64,000 nucleotides of DNA from Romanomermis culicivorax. Lineage: Eukaryota > Nematoda > Enoplea > Mermithida > Mermithidae. The position numbers and the translations under genes are program-made. The stretch covers positions 1,550,001 to 1,614,000 of the forward strand of contig CAWUHX010000015.1 in NCBI GenBank assembly GCA_963922205.1. The letters run 5' to 3'. Shown piece after piece: positions 23,365 through 36,700 of the stretch. The first letter of the stretch is position 1, and every line of letters starts with the position of its first letter. Under the pieces are notes generated by a model, which saw nothing but the letters and a program-made list of their open reading frames with translations, was not told where the DNA came from and searched no databases.

Positions 23365-24025
23365 GGACTGACAAAAAAATTCAAAAAGATTAAACGAATG
23401 ACTGCGAAATCGGGCCCATACGTCTGACTATTGAAAAATTGAGCATACTTATGATTTCAAAGAAGATCCATTAATTCAACTTCGAGTTTATTTCGCGGCC
23501 CAGTGGTGTCGTTCATTACGAGCCTCTAGGAGTAACACTTAAGCATGCTCCTTGTCTAACCAGTTTAGACTAGGGATCGGCATGGGTCGGAGTGCGGCCC
23601 GGCCCGACAAAACAAATTCTTCGGCCCATGCTCGACCCGGCCCATCAACGGCCGAGAAAAAATGCCGGCCCAGCCCATAGAAGTCCATTTTTCAAAACTT
23701 AAAATACTATGACTTGATCGTTTGGTCACATACTCACAAAGTTATATCAAAATTTGAGAACCCTTGAACGTGTCACAATGAAACAGGGGAAAAATCATTT
23801 TTCAATTATTCTTGTCCGAAATCGTTATCCCATACATGGGAAATTATGCAAAGTGAAGCATATTTTAGATGTTGTTGAAAAATTTCACATGCAAATTTGT
23901 TTACCATTTAGTAAAAATGTCAATAATTCAATTAATTCAAGCCGAAATTGACAATGTTGCAGCCAGAGCATTCGGCTGCATACCCATAAGTCTTATAAAA
24001 ATATCCATATCCATTATATACTAAC
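23365..24025. other. Non-coding stretch with GC-rich patch
   Basis: A GC-rich patch at about 23575-23690 (TAGGGATCGGCATGGGTCGG, then repeated GGCCCGGCCC words) resembles one end of a hAT-type element, but no matching second end was found. Confidence 0.35.
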
Positions 24026-24268
24026 TATAGTCTGTTTTTCTTGAAATGCTTTTAAATAATGAAATTGGAAAGCAAGTAGTATTTCAGATTTTCGCGATTT
24101 CCTGATAAACAATATACCATATAGGACTAGAACTTTGTGAGCATACTGAATTAACATTCAACATTTTTTCGAGTGAAACAGTAAGAGCTCTATGTGAACG
24201 ATTTTGATGACAGTACTCATTTGTGTCACTTTTCTGTTCGGAAGCATTTTATAAAAAAACAGATCATA
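24026..24268. mobile_element. TATAGTCTG MITE copy 3
   Basis: Ends CTATAGTCTGTTTTTCTTGA and GAAGCATTTTATAAAAAAAC + AGATCATA mirror each other. About 243 bp. Confidence 0.55.
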
Positions 24269-26249
24269 AATGCAAACATTTTAGTGGTAGACTAGGACAG
24301 AAATTTGTAAAAATACGGATAATAGTGGATCCTATTCGGATAATAGGACCTCTAATATTTTTGTTGTCATCTTTTTATGATATTTACGAAATATCTTGGT
24401 TCTACACCCATATTAATCACATGCACCCCCTGAAATGTAGTTAAATTATGAGAAAAATCATCAACTATCGAATAAGGCAAAAGTCTATAAACTGGAAATA
24501 TTTTTAAACTGTACATAGATGAAAATGGTCGATATTTAACTGCTGAAAAATTAATCAGATGTGTTATGACAGATAGATAGGTCAAGAAAACATCATTTGT
24601 CAATGATAATCTAAAAATTAAATCCAAGAAGATGGATTTTGAGACAGATGGTATCAGAAGATATTTCAATTCCTAGTTCACATCCAGTGAAATCAGGGCA
24701 ACCATAGCCCACATGGTTTTTACAGCAGGCATATTTAAAATGAAAATATGGACACTTAACATCAGCTTGAAATTCGTCATGTGATTCATGAAGATCAGCC
24801 AGAGGTTCACATCATTTCAAACATCAAAGTTCTGGATTGCTATTGATCCAAAAATCACACCCAGACAAGTAGAACCTGGACATCTTGCACCTATTATTAC
24901 TGTGAGCCATTTAAAATTGAAAGCAATGCCTTCAACTGCCTTAAAGAGAGCTGGACAAGGGCCCAACTTTTAGCAACATCTAGTTTTGGGTAACCTCGAG
25001 CTAATTCTACAGTGAACAAGTTTGGGTGATATGGCAATACAAAGCTGTAGCAAAAACTGAAAAGTGTTCGATTGACCTCGGGCTTGTCTGAGGTTAGAAA
25101 AGCTTTGCAGTTTTTTCCGTGAAGCAAACTCATTTGATGTTATGGAAAAAGGTTGGGCTTTAACGAAGCATAGGAGATCCTTGGCCGAAAAACAACGTCA
25201 ATTTTTACTGAAAAAGTACAGCCTACCGTAAAAATTCAATGGAGGAGTTCTCGCTCAGGAAATGAGGAAAAATCCGTTATTTGCTAGAAAGCCGACTTTC
25301 TCATAAAGTAACAAATTTCTGGATTCTTGGCTTGGGAAATCAGTCATTGTTGAGAAGAGGCCACTACATGCTGGCAAGCAAGCATTTTTTGGGTCTACTG
25401 GGATGCTGACACCGGGCAGTATCCTGGCTCACCCTCGACAGAATTTTGGCTGACTCCCTGAAGTATTTCTTTTTTTTTTTTGATGTTCACACCATGAGAT
25501 ATAGAAGTAAATTTTTTCGTGAATCATCATTGTAACATAGTGTCATGAAAATACTTGCATTTACCGTGCTGACATACTCTCGAATCGACTTGTTGCAAAG
25601 GATTCCTAGGATCCACTAAGAATATAGACGGGGCTTTAGTGTTACAAACAATTGTATTAAATATAAAATAAATATAATTTTAAAACAGTTCAGTGATTTT
25701 TTAACACTACAACATGTATAGAGTTGAAAATTTATTGTGGAAATTTTGAAAATTGTATAGAAAAGTTATTTCTTGATGGTGATGGTATATAAAAAGAACG
25801 AGTTTTATTGCGAAAAACATAATGGTACTACAACGGAATTATTTGCATATGCGAGTTTTGGACATTCTACCCAACAGAAGCTCAATGAAATAAAAATTTT
25901 GTGCGAAATGCCTATCGGATTCGATAGTAAGGTACAAGGTCACTCATCTCCGGGCCGGAGAGAAAACTCTGTCAACATGGTCATTATAGAAACTAATTGA
26001 TATGACATCATTGGCAATCATGGTTTTGTCCAACGTATCATATTGCCTTTAGAACATTAGTCTAAACGTTTCAATATTATTTTGTTACAAGAACAATCTA
26101 TTCCGTGAAAATCCCTCTTTTCTAGTAGAGAGTTGACGATTGCATGAAAGTGTAAATTGGTTGTGCTACAATAAACTGAAAACCAGAGTTTTACGATTTT
26201 TTGTCGATACGCCGCATTTTCTTTCATTTTATACCTATTTTTGTTCAAA
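24269..26249. other. Intergenic DNA, no supported gene
   Basis: Short frames only. A plus-strand stretch near 24885-24975 reads faintly like part of a C-type lectin fold (YYCEP...FNCLKESWTRAQ) but is isolated and soon meets stops. Confidence 0.35.
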
Positions 26250-26351
26250 TATGTGTCATGAATTCTGTTCAATAGTTAGTTGAAAAAAATATGTGTCAGG
26301 AATTCTGTTCAATAGTTAGTACAATGTCCTGAATTCTGTTCAATAGTTAGG
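26250..26351. repeat. Short tandem repeat, three degenerate copies
   Basis: GAATTCTGTTCAATAGTTAG occurs three times in about 100 bp, preceded in two copies by ATATGTGTCA. Spacing is uneven (about 40 and 31 bases). Confidence 0.75.
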
Positions 26352-26789
26352 GTCAATCAGCAACATGGTTTGCACTAAAATTCGTCGTATGTAGTTTTGA
26401 TTTTTTAAAGAAAAAAATGATAATTTTCATAGTAAAAAGTATGCCATCACGCCATGTCCAGCGAAGCAACAAGAAAGATTTCTGCAGTGTGTACTTTCAC
26501 CAAGATGACGGCACATCATGTGGAAATATCACGAAAAAACTCGATACCAATAGGGCATCCAAACATTAAAAATGTGTCTTTGGGTTTTTCATAACAAAAT
26601 CGTATCACTTTTGACAATCCAAATTGTACAGCCAGAAACGGCATCGGAGTACGGTTGTAATAAGCTATAAAAAACCTACCATTAATACACAGTGTGCCTC
26701 TAAATGAGAGCAAGCAAAGCTTTATAGTGAAGTGGTCTAAGCAACTGAAAACAGATACCCGAAAAAACATATTATTAATTTTGTTTCGT

Positions 26790-27908
26790 TCATTTCCAAG
26801 TGAGCGAATCCCAATTGAGTGACTTCCTAAATCAACGAATTCCCTATAGAGCGATACCCATGTGAGCGAATTCCCAACTGGACGACTCTAAACGATTGAC
26901 AGAGAATTTAATAACACTTTTCTTCAATTTTTCCTTCTATACCTTATATTTTTCTTTCTACATATTTCTTTTTCCTTTCGTTTTCTGTGTTTATTGTTTA
27001 CGTTTTCGTTCATGCATGTTTTTGCATTTTCATCTTTTGTCTCTGCTTTCTTTCGTTTTCTTTTCTTGTAATCTACTTTTTCCTTTTTTTGCTCATGAAA
27101 CAATACATTACAAGTTGTCATTTTTAACAGGCATTGTCTCCCATATAATTATCATACAATTCGGCATGCTCCTTTTCCAATTTAAAGTTATCCTTTGTGA
27201 TTTTTCTTCATTCTTACTTATTTTTCATCTTAGTTTTTTGCTTTTACTTCTTTATCTTTCTCTTTTTCTATTCTAATTCTTTCTTTTCTTGTTATTTTTT
27301 CACATTATTCTTCCTTTCTTCTTTGCTGCTTTCTCTATCTTGCTTCTTCTATCTTGTCACTTTTTTCATGTTTTTTCTTCTTTTTCTAATGCTGTTCCAA
27401 ATATTTTGACTTATTGTTAATATCTTCACTTTTGTTAACGTTTCATTTCTCTTGATGTTTTGTTTCTTTCAGCATTCTTTTGTTTATGTTTTTATGAAGA
27501 TTTTCACACTTACAATGATGAAAGACTCAAGCATGCCGAACAGTAAAAGAATTATACAGGAGACTACGGCTATTTAAAATGAAATTTTGCGATGTGTTGT
27601 TTCATGAGCAAAAAGGAAAAAAGTAGGCGACAAGAAAAAAGAAAATGAAAGAAAGCAGATATAAAAGGCTAAAAGTAAAAATATACATAAACGAAAACAT
27701 AAGCAATACACACAGAAAACGAAAGGAAAGAGATACATACAACGAAAAATATAAGGTAAAGAAGGAAAATAGGAAGGAAGTGTTATTACATTCTCTATCG
27801 CTCGTTTGGAATCGCCCAGTCAGGTATTCGTTCAGTGGGGAATCACTCAATTGCAAATTCGTTCGCTTGGGAAATCGCTCACGTGAGAACACGCCGTTGG
27901 ACACACCT
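26790..27908. mobile_element. Fold-back element copy 2
   Basis: Same plan as the element at 11015: outer arms of degenerate ~16-base GAGCGAAT-type units (left, e.g. GTGAGCGAATTCCC; right, inverse), inner block TTTAATAACACTTTTCTTC against GAAGTGTTATTACATTC, then a pyrimidine-rich left and purine-rich right interior. Right end TTGGACACACCTGTC. Confidence 0.6.
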
Positions 27909-28214
27909 GTCAAAGTTTTGCATGAATTGATTTTTCGCTTTAATATGTCGGTTTAAAGTTGCGTAAGCACCTAGAAAATTATGACATCTGACTGCGTTTC
28001 TTACTTTTGCCATAGCTTAACGTATATTTCACGTTGTTGCTCTTTAATTTATAAGAGATACCCAAAAAGACCAATCTGTGTAAATGACGAACACAGAATT
28101 CGAGAATGTCTAAAATTAATTTCGAGAAAACTATAAGTCCGACAAAGAATGTCTTCTTAAAGTTGTTAACGAGAAACGGGCAAAGAATTTACTGTAGGTA
28201 CTGCTATGTCCGAT

Positions 28215-29407
28215 AATTCCACCCCTATTCAGCGAAACACACAACAGCGAAACTCAAAATAGCGAGACTCAATACAGCGATTCTCATTACAGCGAAGTCT
28301 CAAAACAGTGATTCAAAAAGGCAAAGTCACAATACAGTGATTATCAAAAAAGCGAGACCTCAAAACATCGATTCTCAAAACAGCGAAATCTTAGAGCAAA
28401 GTCCCAAAATTGCTGATTTTCAAAAAAGTTATCTTTAGAACAGACATTGGGCCCGGGGTGGACGGTTTGGTGCATGACCTATTTGGTTCTCCATTTCTAT
28501 CTGGTGGATGCTGGTTGTATGTCACACATTTTGGTACCATCGCCATATTTCTGACACTATGGCTTTATAGCATGTGTTTTTTCGACATTACAGCTTTTTA
28601 TTCTGGATTGTTTATTATTAACATATCTGCATGCATACTTTTTGTTTCTTTTTTCCTTTATGGACTTATTTCTTTTTATATTCTTCTCATTTTGAACCAC
28701 TTTTTGTTCTCTTTTGTTTAATTTTTCAGGTTGTGTACTTTTGTTTTATTTTTTACCTGCTTTTTATTATATTATTTTAGTTTTCGTTTTTTTATTATTT
28801 GTTTTTTGTTCTGCCTTTACTGCTTAATTATTTTATTGATTTCGTCTTATTTGTTTATTTCATTTTGTTTTATTTATTTCATTTTGTTTTATTTATTTCA
28901 TTTTGTTTTATTTATTTCATTTTGTTTTATTTATTTCATTTTGTTTTATTTATTTCATTAATTTAATTTTTTTGCAATTAAGCTCCATACAAAACAACTT
29001 TAATTGAGAATCTTAATCATAATTTTTTTTTGTTTTTTTCAAACGTTTCGCGAAAATGTTTTTCTGACAGATATGTTTTTGTAATTTTGATGGTTCGTTC
29101 GTGCATACCTATCGCTACTGCAGCACAAAAGCAGAAGAAACTTAGATGGCCAAATGCGACTAAAAATAGACTATCTCAAATGGCAAAAACGATTTCAATA
29201 TGCCTACCTAATTTGCATATTTATTATAAAAATGGTGTGTGCGTTTACTCTAATGCATAGAACTTTTTACTGTTCGCTGTATTGAGATTCGCTCTTTTGA
29301 GAATCGCTGTTTCGAGACCTCGCTGTTTTGAGAATCGCTGTATTGAGATTTCGGTATTTTGAGTCTCGCTATTTTGAGTTTCGCTGTATTGGGGACACGC
29401 CTGTCCG
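28215..29407. mobile_element. Fold-back element copy 3 with clear tandem sub-repeats
   Basis: The left arm (28231-28400) is a tandem array of ~16-17 base units of the form CAGCGAnnCTCAAAA. The right arm (29270-29395) is the inverse array, TTTTGAGAATCGCTG and variants. Both outer ends share CCCCTATTCAGCG / inverse of CGCTGTATTGGGG. The middle is T-rich without domains. The plan resembles Drosophila FB-type elements, whose long inverted repeats are also made of tandem units; relationship is inference. Confidence 0.65.
28852..28962. repeat. 19-bp tandem repeat, about 5.5 copies
   Basis: The unit ATTTCATTTTGTTTTATTT repeats head to tail almost perfectly inside the T-rich interior of fold-back copy 3. 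Frames through it are artefacts. Confidence 0.9.
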
Positions 29408-29545
29408 ATCGCATCAGTGACTTCTTTGTTGGTGCAATGCATTTCGAAGCGATGAGAGACCAACGAATAAGCACAGTTGCCAGAACCCTGCTCCCTCGGA
29501 CTTTAACCATAGATGTACGGCCATGATATAAGAGAAAAATTTTCT

Positions 29546-29790
29546 TGATCATACAGCGAAGTTTACTGTACCAAAGATGTAGGGTACCCTGAAAGGAGCA
29601 ACATAAGTATAAAAACCCGGGCCTTGAAATCAACAGGGTCTCTGCAAATTTTGGAAAAACATGTAAAAATAGACAAAAACACCCCCTGGAATCTTTAAAA
29701 CTTTTGGGCCGAGAATTTAGACATTTTGTAAGGCCGAGTTTCATCGGTAAAGTTGAATAGGTTACTCTGCATGAGACGATAGTAACCCAA
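29546..29790. repeat. Left arm of an older inverted repeat flanking the LTR element
   Basis: It pairs, inverted and diverged, with 39465-39687. Matching blocks include TGATCATACA.CGAAGT, ACTGTACCAAAGATGTAGGG, CCCGGGCCTT and TCATCGGTAAA. The LTR element at 29825-39136 lies between the arms. Confidence 0.7.
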
Positions 29791-29824
29791 ACTTTGAGTT
29801 AAAATTTTCCTCTTTTCCACACTC

Positions 29825-30728
29825 TGTAACGACCAGATTTGTGTGAGGTACTTTACTTCTAACCAATTGGTCGATACGGCCGGGACAAATACGGGACGGG
29901 GGACGCGGGCGAACGGTTACAACACAACAACGGATAATCGACGGTCGCTTGAACGTCGACAATAAACGCGCTTCGAATAAAAACGGATGGGGGCCTCGGT
30001 TTAAGTGCTTTCGAATAGTCGGCCGCTTGCAAATATATAAAGACGGGGCGAGCGCGGAAAAAACACAAGAATAAGAATCAGAATCAGAATCCGAATCAAT
30101 GATCAAAATCACGCTTTGCTTCTTCTTTTATACGGCGATTCTGGCCACTCCCTGGACGCTGCGGGAGGTCGAGCTTCTGTCCATCTTCTTCCGCCAATCG
30201 TCGTTTCCGGCTACGCTTCTTATGCTTTCTTAGTTACGCCTCTCTAACGCTTTTCTGGTACCGTATGCTTTCTGTGCTTCACTTGCTTTCTACGGTGGGC
30301 TTGGCCACACCTCTGTGCTTCTGTGCATGCTTCCTGTATCGGTTTCTCTGTATACACACGTTTTGTGGGGCCGCCGCTACTGTTACACTTGAGACTACTG
30401 TACGGCGGGGCTTCTACGCATTTTACTGTGTGCAGGTGTTGTTTACGATTTTTACGGGGGATTACGGTAGCTGTGGAATGTGTAGTTTAGTGTAGGTTCT
30501 AGGGGAACAGCTGCCGTTTGTGCAAATTAATTAGGGCATCTTAATTGGGCTACCGGGGTGTGAACGGATCAAAATAAAGTACTTCACGTAATTTTGTAGG
30601 AATGTTTGGGTGTGAATCCCAGACATCCTTGAGACGATAAAATGTGAAAAATAAAATAATATCTAATAAATGTCTGTTACATACAGTATGCTACATGTTT
30701 ACAGTACTGCTTTAGCAGGTACGTTACA
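29825..30728 (-). repeat. 3' LTR of the gag-env-pol element
   Basis: It matches the 5' LTR except at about three sites (for example near 30110 and 30235). Short frames in it are duplicates of those in the other LTR and are not genes. Confidence 0.97.
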
Positions 30729-30741
30729 TTTCCCTCCTTCC
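30729..30741 (-). promoter_or_regulatory. Polypurine tract
   Basis: Read on the minus strand, GGAAGGAGGGAAA abuts the 3' LTR, the expected primer for plus-strand DNA synthesis. It lies within 20 bases of the polyprotein stop. Confidence 0.85.
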
Positions 30742-30759
30742 GGAGTTGAACGTCCTCGT

Positions 30760-33700
30760 TCAAGGCTTTCGAGGTTGAGGAGGGGTGGGGGTAGATGCGA
30801 TAGTTGCTTTCCGAGGGTAGAAAGGGGTTGTCTCGTTTACATGCACCGTGAATGTAATATTCTTATGGGGGTGTTTGAGTGTAACGTTGGGGTACATGAA
30901 GTTTGTAACTGTATAGGGCCCGTTTTGGCGAGGGAGGAATTTGGGAGTCAACCCTTGTTTACACGAATGATTTTTATAAAGTATAAGATCACCTGCCTTG
31001 TAATGTATGTTCTGAGCATGCTTGTTATACTGACGGGTATAGTGGGCTTGGGCTTTTTGCAAACTTTTCTGCACGGTTGAGAGTGCTTCTGTAAAATGCG
31101 ATTTTACACGAAGGGCGTAATCATCTAAATCAACCATGTAGGACGTGGGGAAAAAATTTAAAGCTGTATCTGACGGCAGATTGGCTTGCCTACCGTGGAG
31201 TAATTCAAATGGGGGATATGAAGTGCTATCATTTTTGTGAATGTTGATCGAAAAAACGGCGTATGGGAGATAAGTATCCCAATCAGTGTGATTTGAATTG
31301 ATGTACATGCGGATACAGGTGGCTAGGGTTTGGTTGCAACGCTCAACTTCTCCATTGGCAATGGGATGGTATGGGGTAGTATGAATTTTCTGAGTATTGC
31401 ATAAACTGGTGATCCGTGAGAAAAGATCGGATACGAAATCGGTGCCACGATCACAATGGATGATTTTTGGGGACCCATGACGACAAACAATTTTGGTTAC
31501 GAATAACTTGGCAATAGTGGCTGCGGTGATGTCAGGGGTCGGGAATGCCTCTACATACTTTGTGAAATAATCGATGAAAATGACAATGAATCGGTTGCCG
31601 TCTTCAGTGAGGGGTAATGGTCCCATGCAATCAACACCAACTCGATCAAATGGGCCAGTTGGCTGAATTGGTACCAAATTTGCATGCACCTTGTGTCGGA
31701 GGGCTTTCTGTGTCTGGCATGGGTGGCAAGTTTTGCAGTAACGTTTGATATCACGGCTCATTTGGGGCCAGAAGTATTTCTGCCTGAGCAAGTGTAAAGT
31801 TTTCCTGGCCGCGAAATGGCCTGTGAACTTGCTGTCATGATGGGAGGCGATGAGATGCTGGACTTGGGACTTGGGAATGTATAGTTTTGCCTGTTTGTCG
31901 ATTATACGGAAGAGAATGTTTTGATGCACTGCGAATTTGATCAGAGTGAGGGGGTGTTTTTGGGCGATTTTTGCTAATATGCTTTTGACAGTTGGATCAG
32001 TGCGTTGGAGTTCGGCAAAATTTTTCTGTTGCTCTTCTTGTTCAGTTGCTTCGGCTTCCAAAACTGAATTGATAGTTGATATTTCGGGGCGGGTTTCTAA
32101 TTGTTCAATATCAAAGGATTGCTTTGCTGTCTGTGAGGGGAATCGAGAGACTGCATCTGCATTGCGGTTAGCAGTGCCTTTCTTGGGTCGAATGTCTAGC
32201 TGAATACCGGAGAGGGCTAATCCCCAACGGGCAATGCGAGGGGACGGGTTTTCCTTTTGTAAGACTGCCTGAACTGCTGTGTGGTCAGTGTGTACAATAA
32301 CATGTTGCTGGAAAAGATAGGGGCGGAAATACTTGACAAATTCGACTACTGCAAGGGTTTCTAACTCAGTGATCGGGTAGTTGCGTTCTGCGGGTTTTAG
32401 TGTTCGGCTTCCAAAAGCAATGGGGCGATCCTGACCTTTACTATCTAGCTGACTGAGAATGGCGCCGATTCCGAGTTTCGAGGCGTCAGTTTGCAGAATA
32501 AATGGTTTTGTGAAATCGGGATGCTGCAGTATTGGGGCATGGATGAGTAATTCTTTGAGCTTAGTGAATGCATTTTGCTGTTCAGGGCCCCAGGAAAATT
32601 CGGAATTCTTTTTGAGTAGCGATGTGAGTGGGCTAGAAACTTGAGAGCAATTTGGGATGAATCTGCGATAATATGAGGGTAGGCCAAGGAATGATTTAAC
32701 TTCTTTTGAGCTTTTGGGTGTGGGTATGTCATAAATGGCCTGTACCTTGTGGGGATCTGGTGAAATGCCTTGCTGGGAAATGACGTGGCCTAAGTATTGG
32801 ACTTGGGGCTGGCAGAATTTGCATTTTTGTATGTTTAGCTTAAGGCCTGCTTGTGAGAATCGGGCAAGAATAGTGTCTAAACGTTCCAGCATTTGGGCAT
32901 GGGAGTCTGCGAATACCAAAACATCGTCGAGATACACAAGGCATGTGTTCCATTGCAGACCCGAAAGAATAACATCCATCAACCTTTGGAATGTGGCCGG
33001 GGCATTGGTGAGTCCAAAGGGGAGGTAATTGAATTGATACTGGCCGGCTGAGCAATTGAATGCAGTTTTTTCTCTGTCTGCTTGTGCTATGGGAATGGAA
33101 TAGTATGCATTGGATTGGTCAAGGGACGTGAAATATTTCATTCCATGTAGGGTGTCTAAAATTTCGTCTATGCGAGGCAGGGGGTATGTATCTTTTTTTG
33201 TGACTTTGTTGAGGCCTCTAAAATCAATGCATAAACGATGGCCTCCATCTTTTTTGGGAACTAAAACTGTGTTGGTACACCATGGGGAATTGCTTTGGCT
33301 TATGACACCTGCTTTTGCGAGTTGCTCAACTTCTGCTTGTATGATTTGCTTTTCTTTTGGGGAAGTCCGATAAAGTTGTCTATGTACGGGTTGGGAGCCA
33401 TTAGTGTCAATTGTATGTGAAACAAGGGTGGTTCTACCTACATCCATTTTGGATTTAGCATATAATGTAGGATACTTCGATAGGGCGCGTAAGAGTTGCA
33501 TTTTCTCGGTTTCTGTGAGGTCACTGGAGGTTAAATTGACATTTCCTTTTAACCATGTGAATGTATCAAAACGATTGGGCTGGTTTTGCGTTGAAGGGGT
33601 TAGATTGGTGGGAGCATTTTGTTTTGCGATGTAACATGAGACTGTACCAATGCATGTTCCAGGGTAAAGGATTTGAGCTGTTTCTTGTGTGTTTAGGACG

Positions 33701-36700
33701 GATATGCGTATGCGACTGTTTTGATTTTCAGAGATAGAAGCTGCGAAATGGACTTTGGGATTCTGTTTGGATTTGGGGGTGAATTCAAGCTGTTTGACCT
33801 GTAAGTACGATTTGGGCAAGGGGACAGTAAATTCGGTTACTGTACGGGGTGGTAATTCTAATTTCTCGTCTAGATAAGTTCCACCACGGGTTGAAAGAGG
33901 GCTATATTCTAGGCCATCACAAGGTAGTATAACATTGCCAAATTTGACCTGTGATTTTTGATTGTTGATAGTGTATTCCGAAAATCGACTGAGAAAGTTT
34001 TTGCCTAGAAGGATGTCTGCTGTGCAATCTTTTTGGACATGGACCATGATTGTTTCCTGGATTGTTTGGGCTGTCACTGTGACAAAAGTGGTTCCTACAA
34101 AGTGAATCGGAAGATTATTTGCTGCTTTTGCTTGGACTAGCGGGGGTTTCATGTCTAACTGTAGGATTTGAGCGATTCGGGAATCAATGAGTGAGTAAAC
34201 TGCACCAGTGTCAATCAAGCCTTTTGTAATTAATTTGCCGTTAAGTGTGATTGGAATATGAGGGGTATGTTTCTCAGGTACGTTTTGGGGTGGCTTATTT
34301 GATGCAGATTGCTGAATTTGATTAATGAGTTGGATTGCAGGAGTTCGGGGGGTATCGATATCGACAAGGACGTATTTCTGCTGCGTTTGTGCCCCACGAC
34401 GATTAGCTAATTCTAAGAGAGCATAGCCGAATGATGGGGGTATGGCCTCATGTAAATGTCTGTTGTTTGAAGGTATTTCGTATGCATGTTCGTTTGTGGC
34501 ATGATGCTTTGGGGAGGGGAAGTATTTTCGAAGAACGAGAGACGAATAAAAGACGCCTGCAATAACTACAGTAATAACGGCGAGATTGATAATGATTTGC
34601 AGGGGTCCTTTGAGTAAATTGTTTAATCCATCTGTGAGACTTTGGGTGGTACCGGTAATTACATGTTCTATGCCTTGACCGGCGCCAGAGAGTGTATTTC
34701 CGAGTGCTTGGCCAGTGCCTGAGATCATGGTGTAAACTGTATCGGAATTGAGAGACATTTGGGCGGTGTAATTGACGAGTTTTTTGACAATGTTTTCAAG
34801 TGTGTGAGTTTTATAAATGTATTGTTTCAAAAAGAGTAAGTTTGTCGAAATTGTTGCAAGTTGATCATGGAAAATTGCGGGTGTATTAAAATGGAAAAGG
34901 GAAAAATTTTGGTTCCAGACAATTTCTAAGGGTAAGTTTGTAACATGTGGGGATCCTGTTTCACTGACCCATGTATTATTCTGTTTGTAAAGGGCTACAT
35001 GCATGTGATGGCAGTCAACGGTTTGTGAGAAAGGGGTCAAATCGTTGCCTCCTGGATTTGAAAACATGAGTTCGGTTCCTACGAGAATGGGCAAAAGTTT
35101 GTAGCATGTTTGGTTGATTTTATGGTTGTAAAAGACTTTGGATGCGTTTACTTGTTTGCAGGGCCAGACTGTGAGGGCTTCTCCTGTAAATTCTGCTATG
35201 ATGTCGGTTCTCTGTAGGAATGCACGTGCTCCAAGGGTTGCGTCAAGACGTAAAATTTGCCATACGAGATCAAGGTGACGCTGTGCCTGTCTGCATAATT
35301 CACTCCATACGTTTTTGAAATTTTGAATTTCGAATTCCTGTATTTTGTCCGCTAGATAGTTTAGTTTTGCATTGATGGGTTCAAAATCATCAAAATCGTA
35401 TAGTGTAGTATGAGTTTCGTTGGTTTTTGGGGTTAAAAATGCATTACGATGTGGGGTGCTTTTGTCTAATTGTACAATAATGCCTTGTTCGGTTAGAATG
35501 CTGTCTTGGATTTCTGGGCAATTGGGGTTCGAAAAAACTGTATTTTTAACCGAGAATGCACCTTGTAGCTCTTCTATTATCATGTGTGTTTGCGTGAGTT
35601 TGATGGGATGTGTATTTTTGTATTCGAAAGGGCATAAGTTTTCAAATGCTGTTTCATTCCAGATAATGGATCCGTCGGCTGTGACACAATGACCTGATGT
35701 TGGTTTGCATGACCCTAGGTCGCCTAATGTACCTGTCATAGATTTTCCATTCCAAGATGCTATTTGTCCTATTTCTATGATGACGTTAGTGACCGAGGTA
35801 CAATGGTCTGTACAACACCATGTGTATTCTACGCTTAGGGAGTTATTTGTTGACCAAAATCCTGGTTGAGTTTCGTATAATTTTTGACCGTTGTGTTCTT
35901 TGTCTATAACGACTGCCTTACAAACATGTGGGGTTAGATTTTGCATTTCGGTTTGGTCGAAGACAATACCTTTTGATCCAAAAAATCCTGTATTAGTACA
36001 AATTTTGCATTTGCGAACACTGCATTTGTATGCGTCTGTAATGTGGGGCTTAGTGGAGGGGATATAGATTTTTCCGAATGTTTGTACGGGTTTGTCTACT
36101 GTGGAAGGGGGCATGCATGATACAAGTTTTGGTATGCTGACTGAGTGACCGCTCAATGAAGTTCCACACATCTGAAATTGGGCACTACACGATGTGGGGA
36201 TTATTATACATAAAAATATACAATACAATGGCCAATGTAGTGGTTTAGTGGAGGCGGCGGGGTACTGTATATTTTCGTTCTGTTCGATTTGGCGTGGCGG
36301 TTTTTGGTGTTGTCGTTTTGCGATTTTGGGCTGGGGGGGTGGCCGGTTTGAAATCTGAACGGTCTGTAAAACTTTAGAAGTTGAGTTATGGGGTGGGGTT
36401 TGGACTTGCTTACTTGCGGGGGTCGGTAGCAATGTTTGGCGGGGGCGAATATGGTAGGGTTCAGGGGTCAGGCCGTGTAAGAGGGACAATAAGTTGCGAC
36501 CTGTTTTCGATGGGGTTTCTGGGGCGGTGGGCGGCGTTGTGTCTTGCTTTCGGGGGATCTTGTAGCCTACGGGGATGGTGGGCGGCGATTTTTCGATTTT
36601 TTCGGCTTCAGGCATGGGGGGTGGTGACATGGCGCACCAATCGGGTACGTCCAGATCAAGGACGTATTCGTCACTACGGCGGTGGGTGTTGGGCATGATA

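Noticed and set aside
23575..23690. GC-rich GGCCCGGCCC patch as a hAT element end
   Set aside because: The start TAGGGATCGGCA is suggestive but no matching inverted end was found nearby.
24788..25015. Possible C-type lectin fragment
   Set aside because: Only a short weak resemblance, no flanking exons or intact frame.
25773..26000. 75-codon plus-strand frame
   Set aside because: No domain, no neighbouring exons, composition like intergenic DNA.
30265..31080. Plus-strand frames in and beside the 3' LTR
   Set aside because: The first is duplicated exactly in the 5' LTR and the second is antisense to the polyprotein end; no domains.
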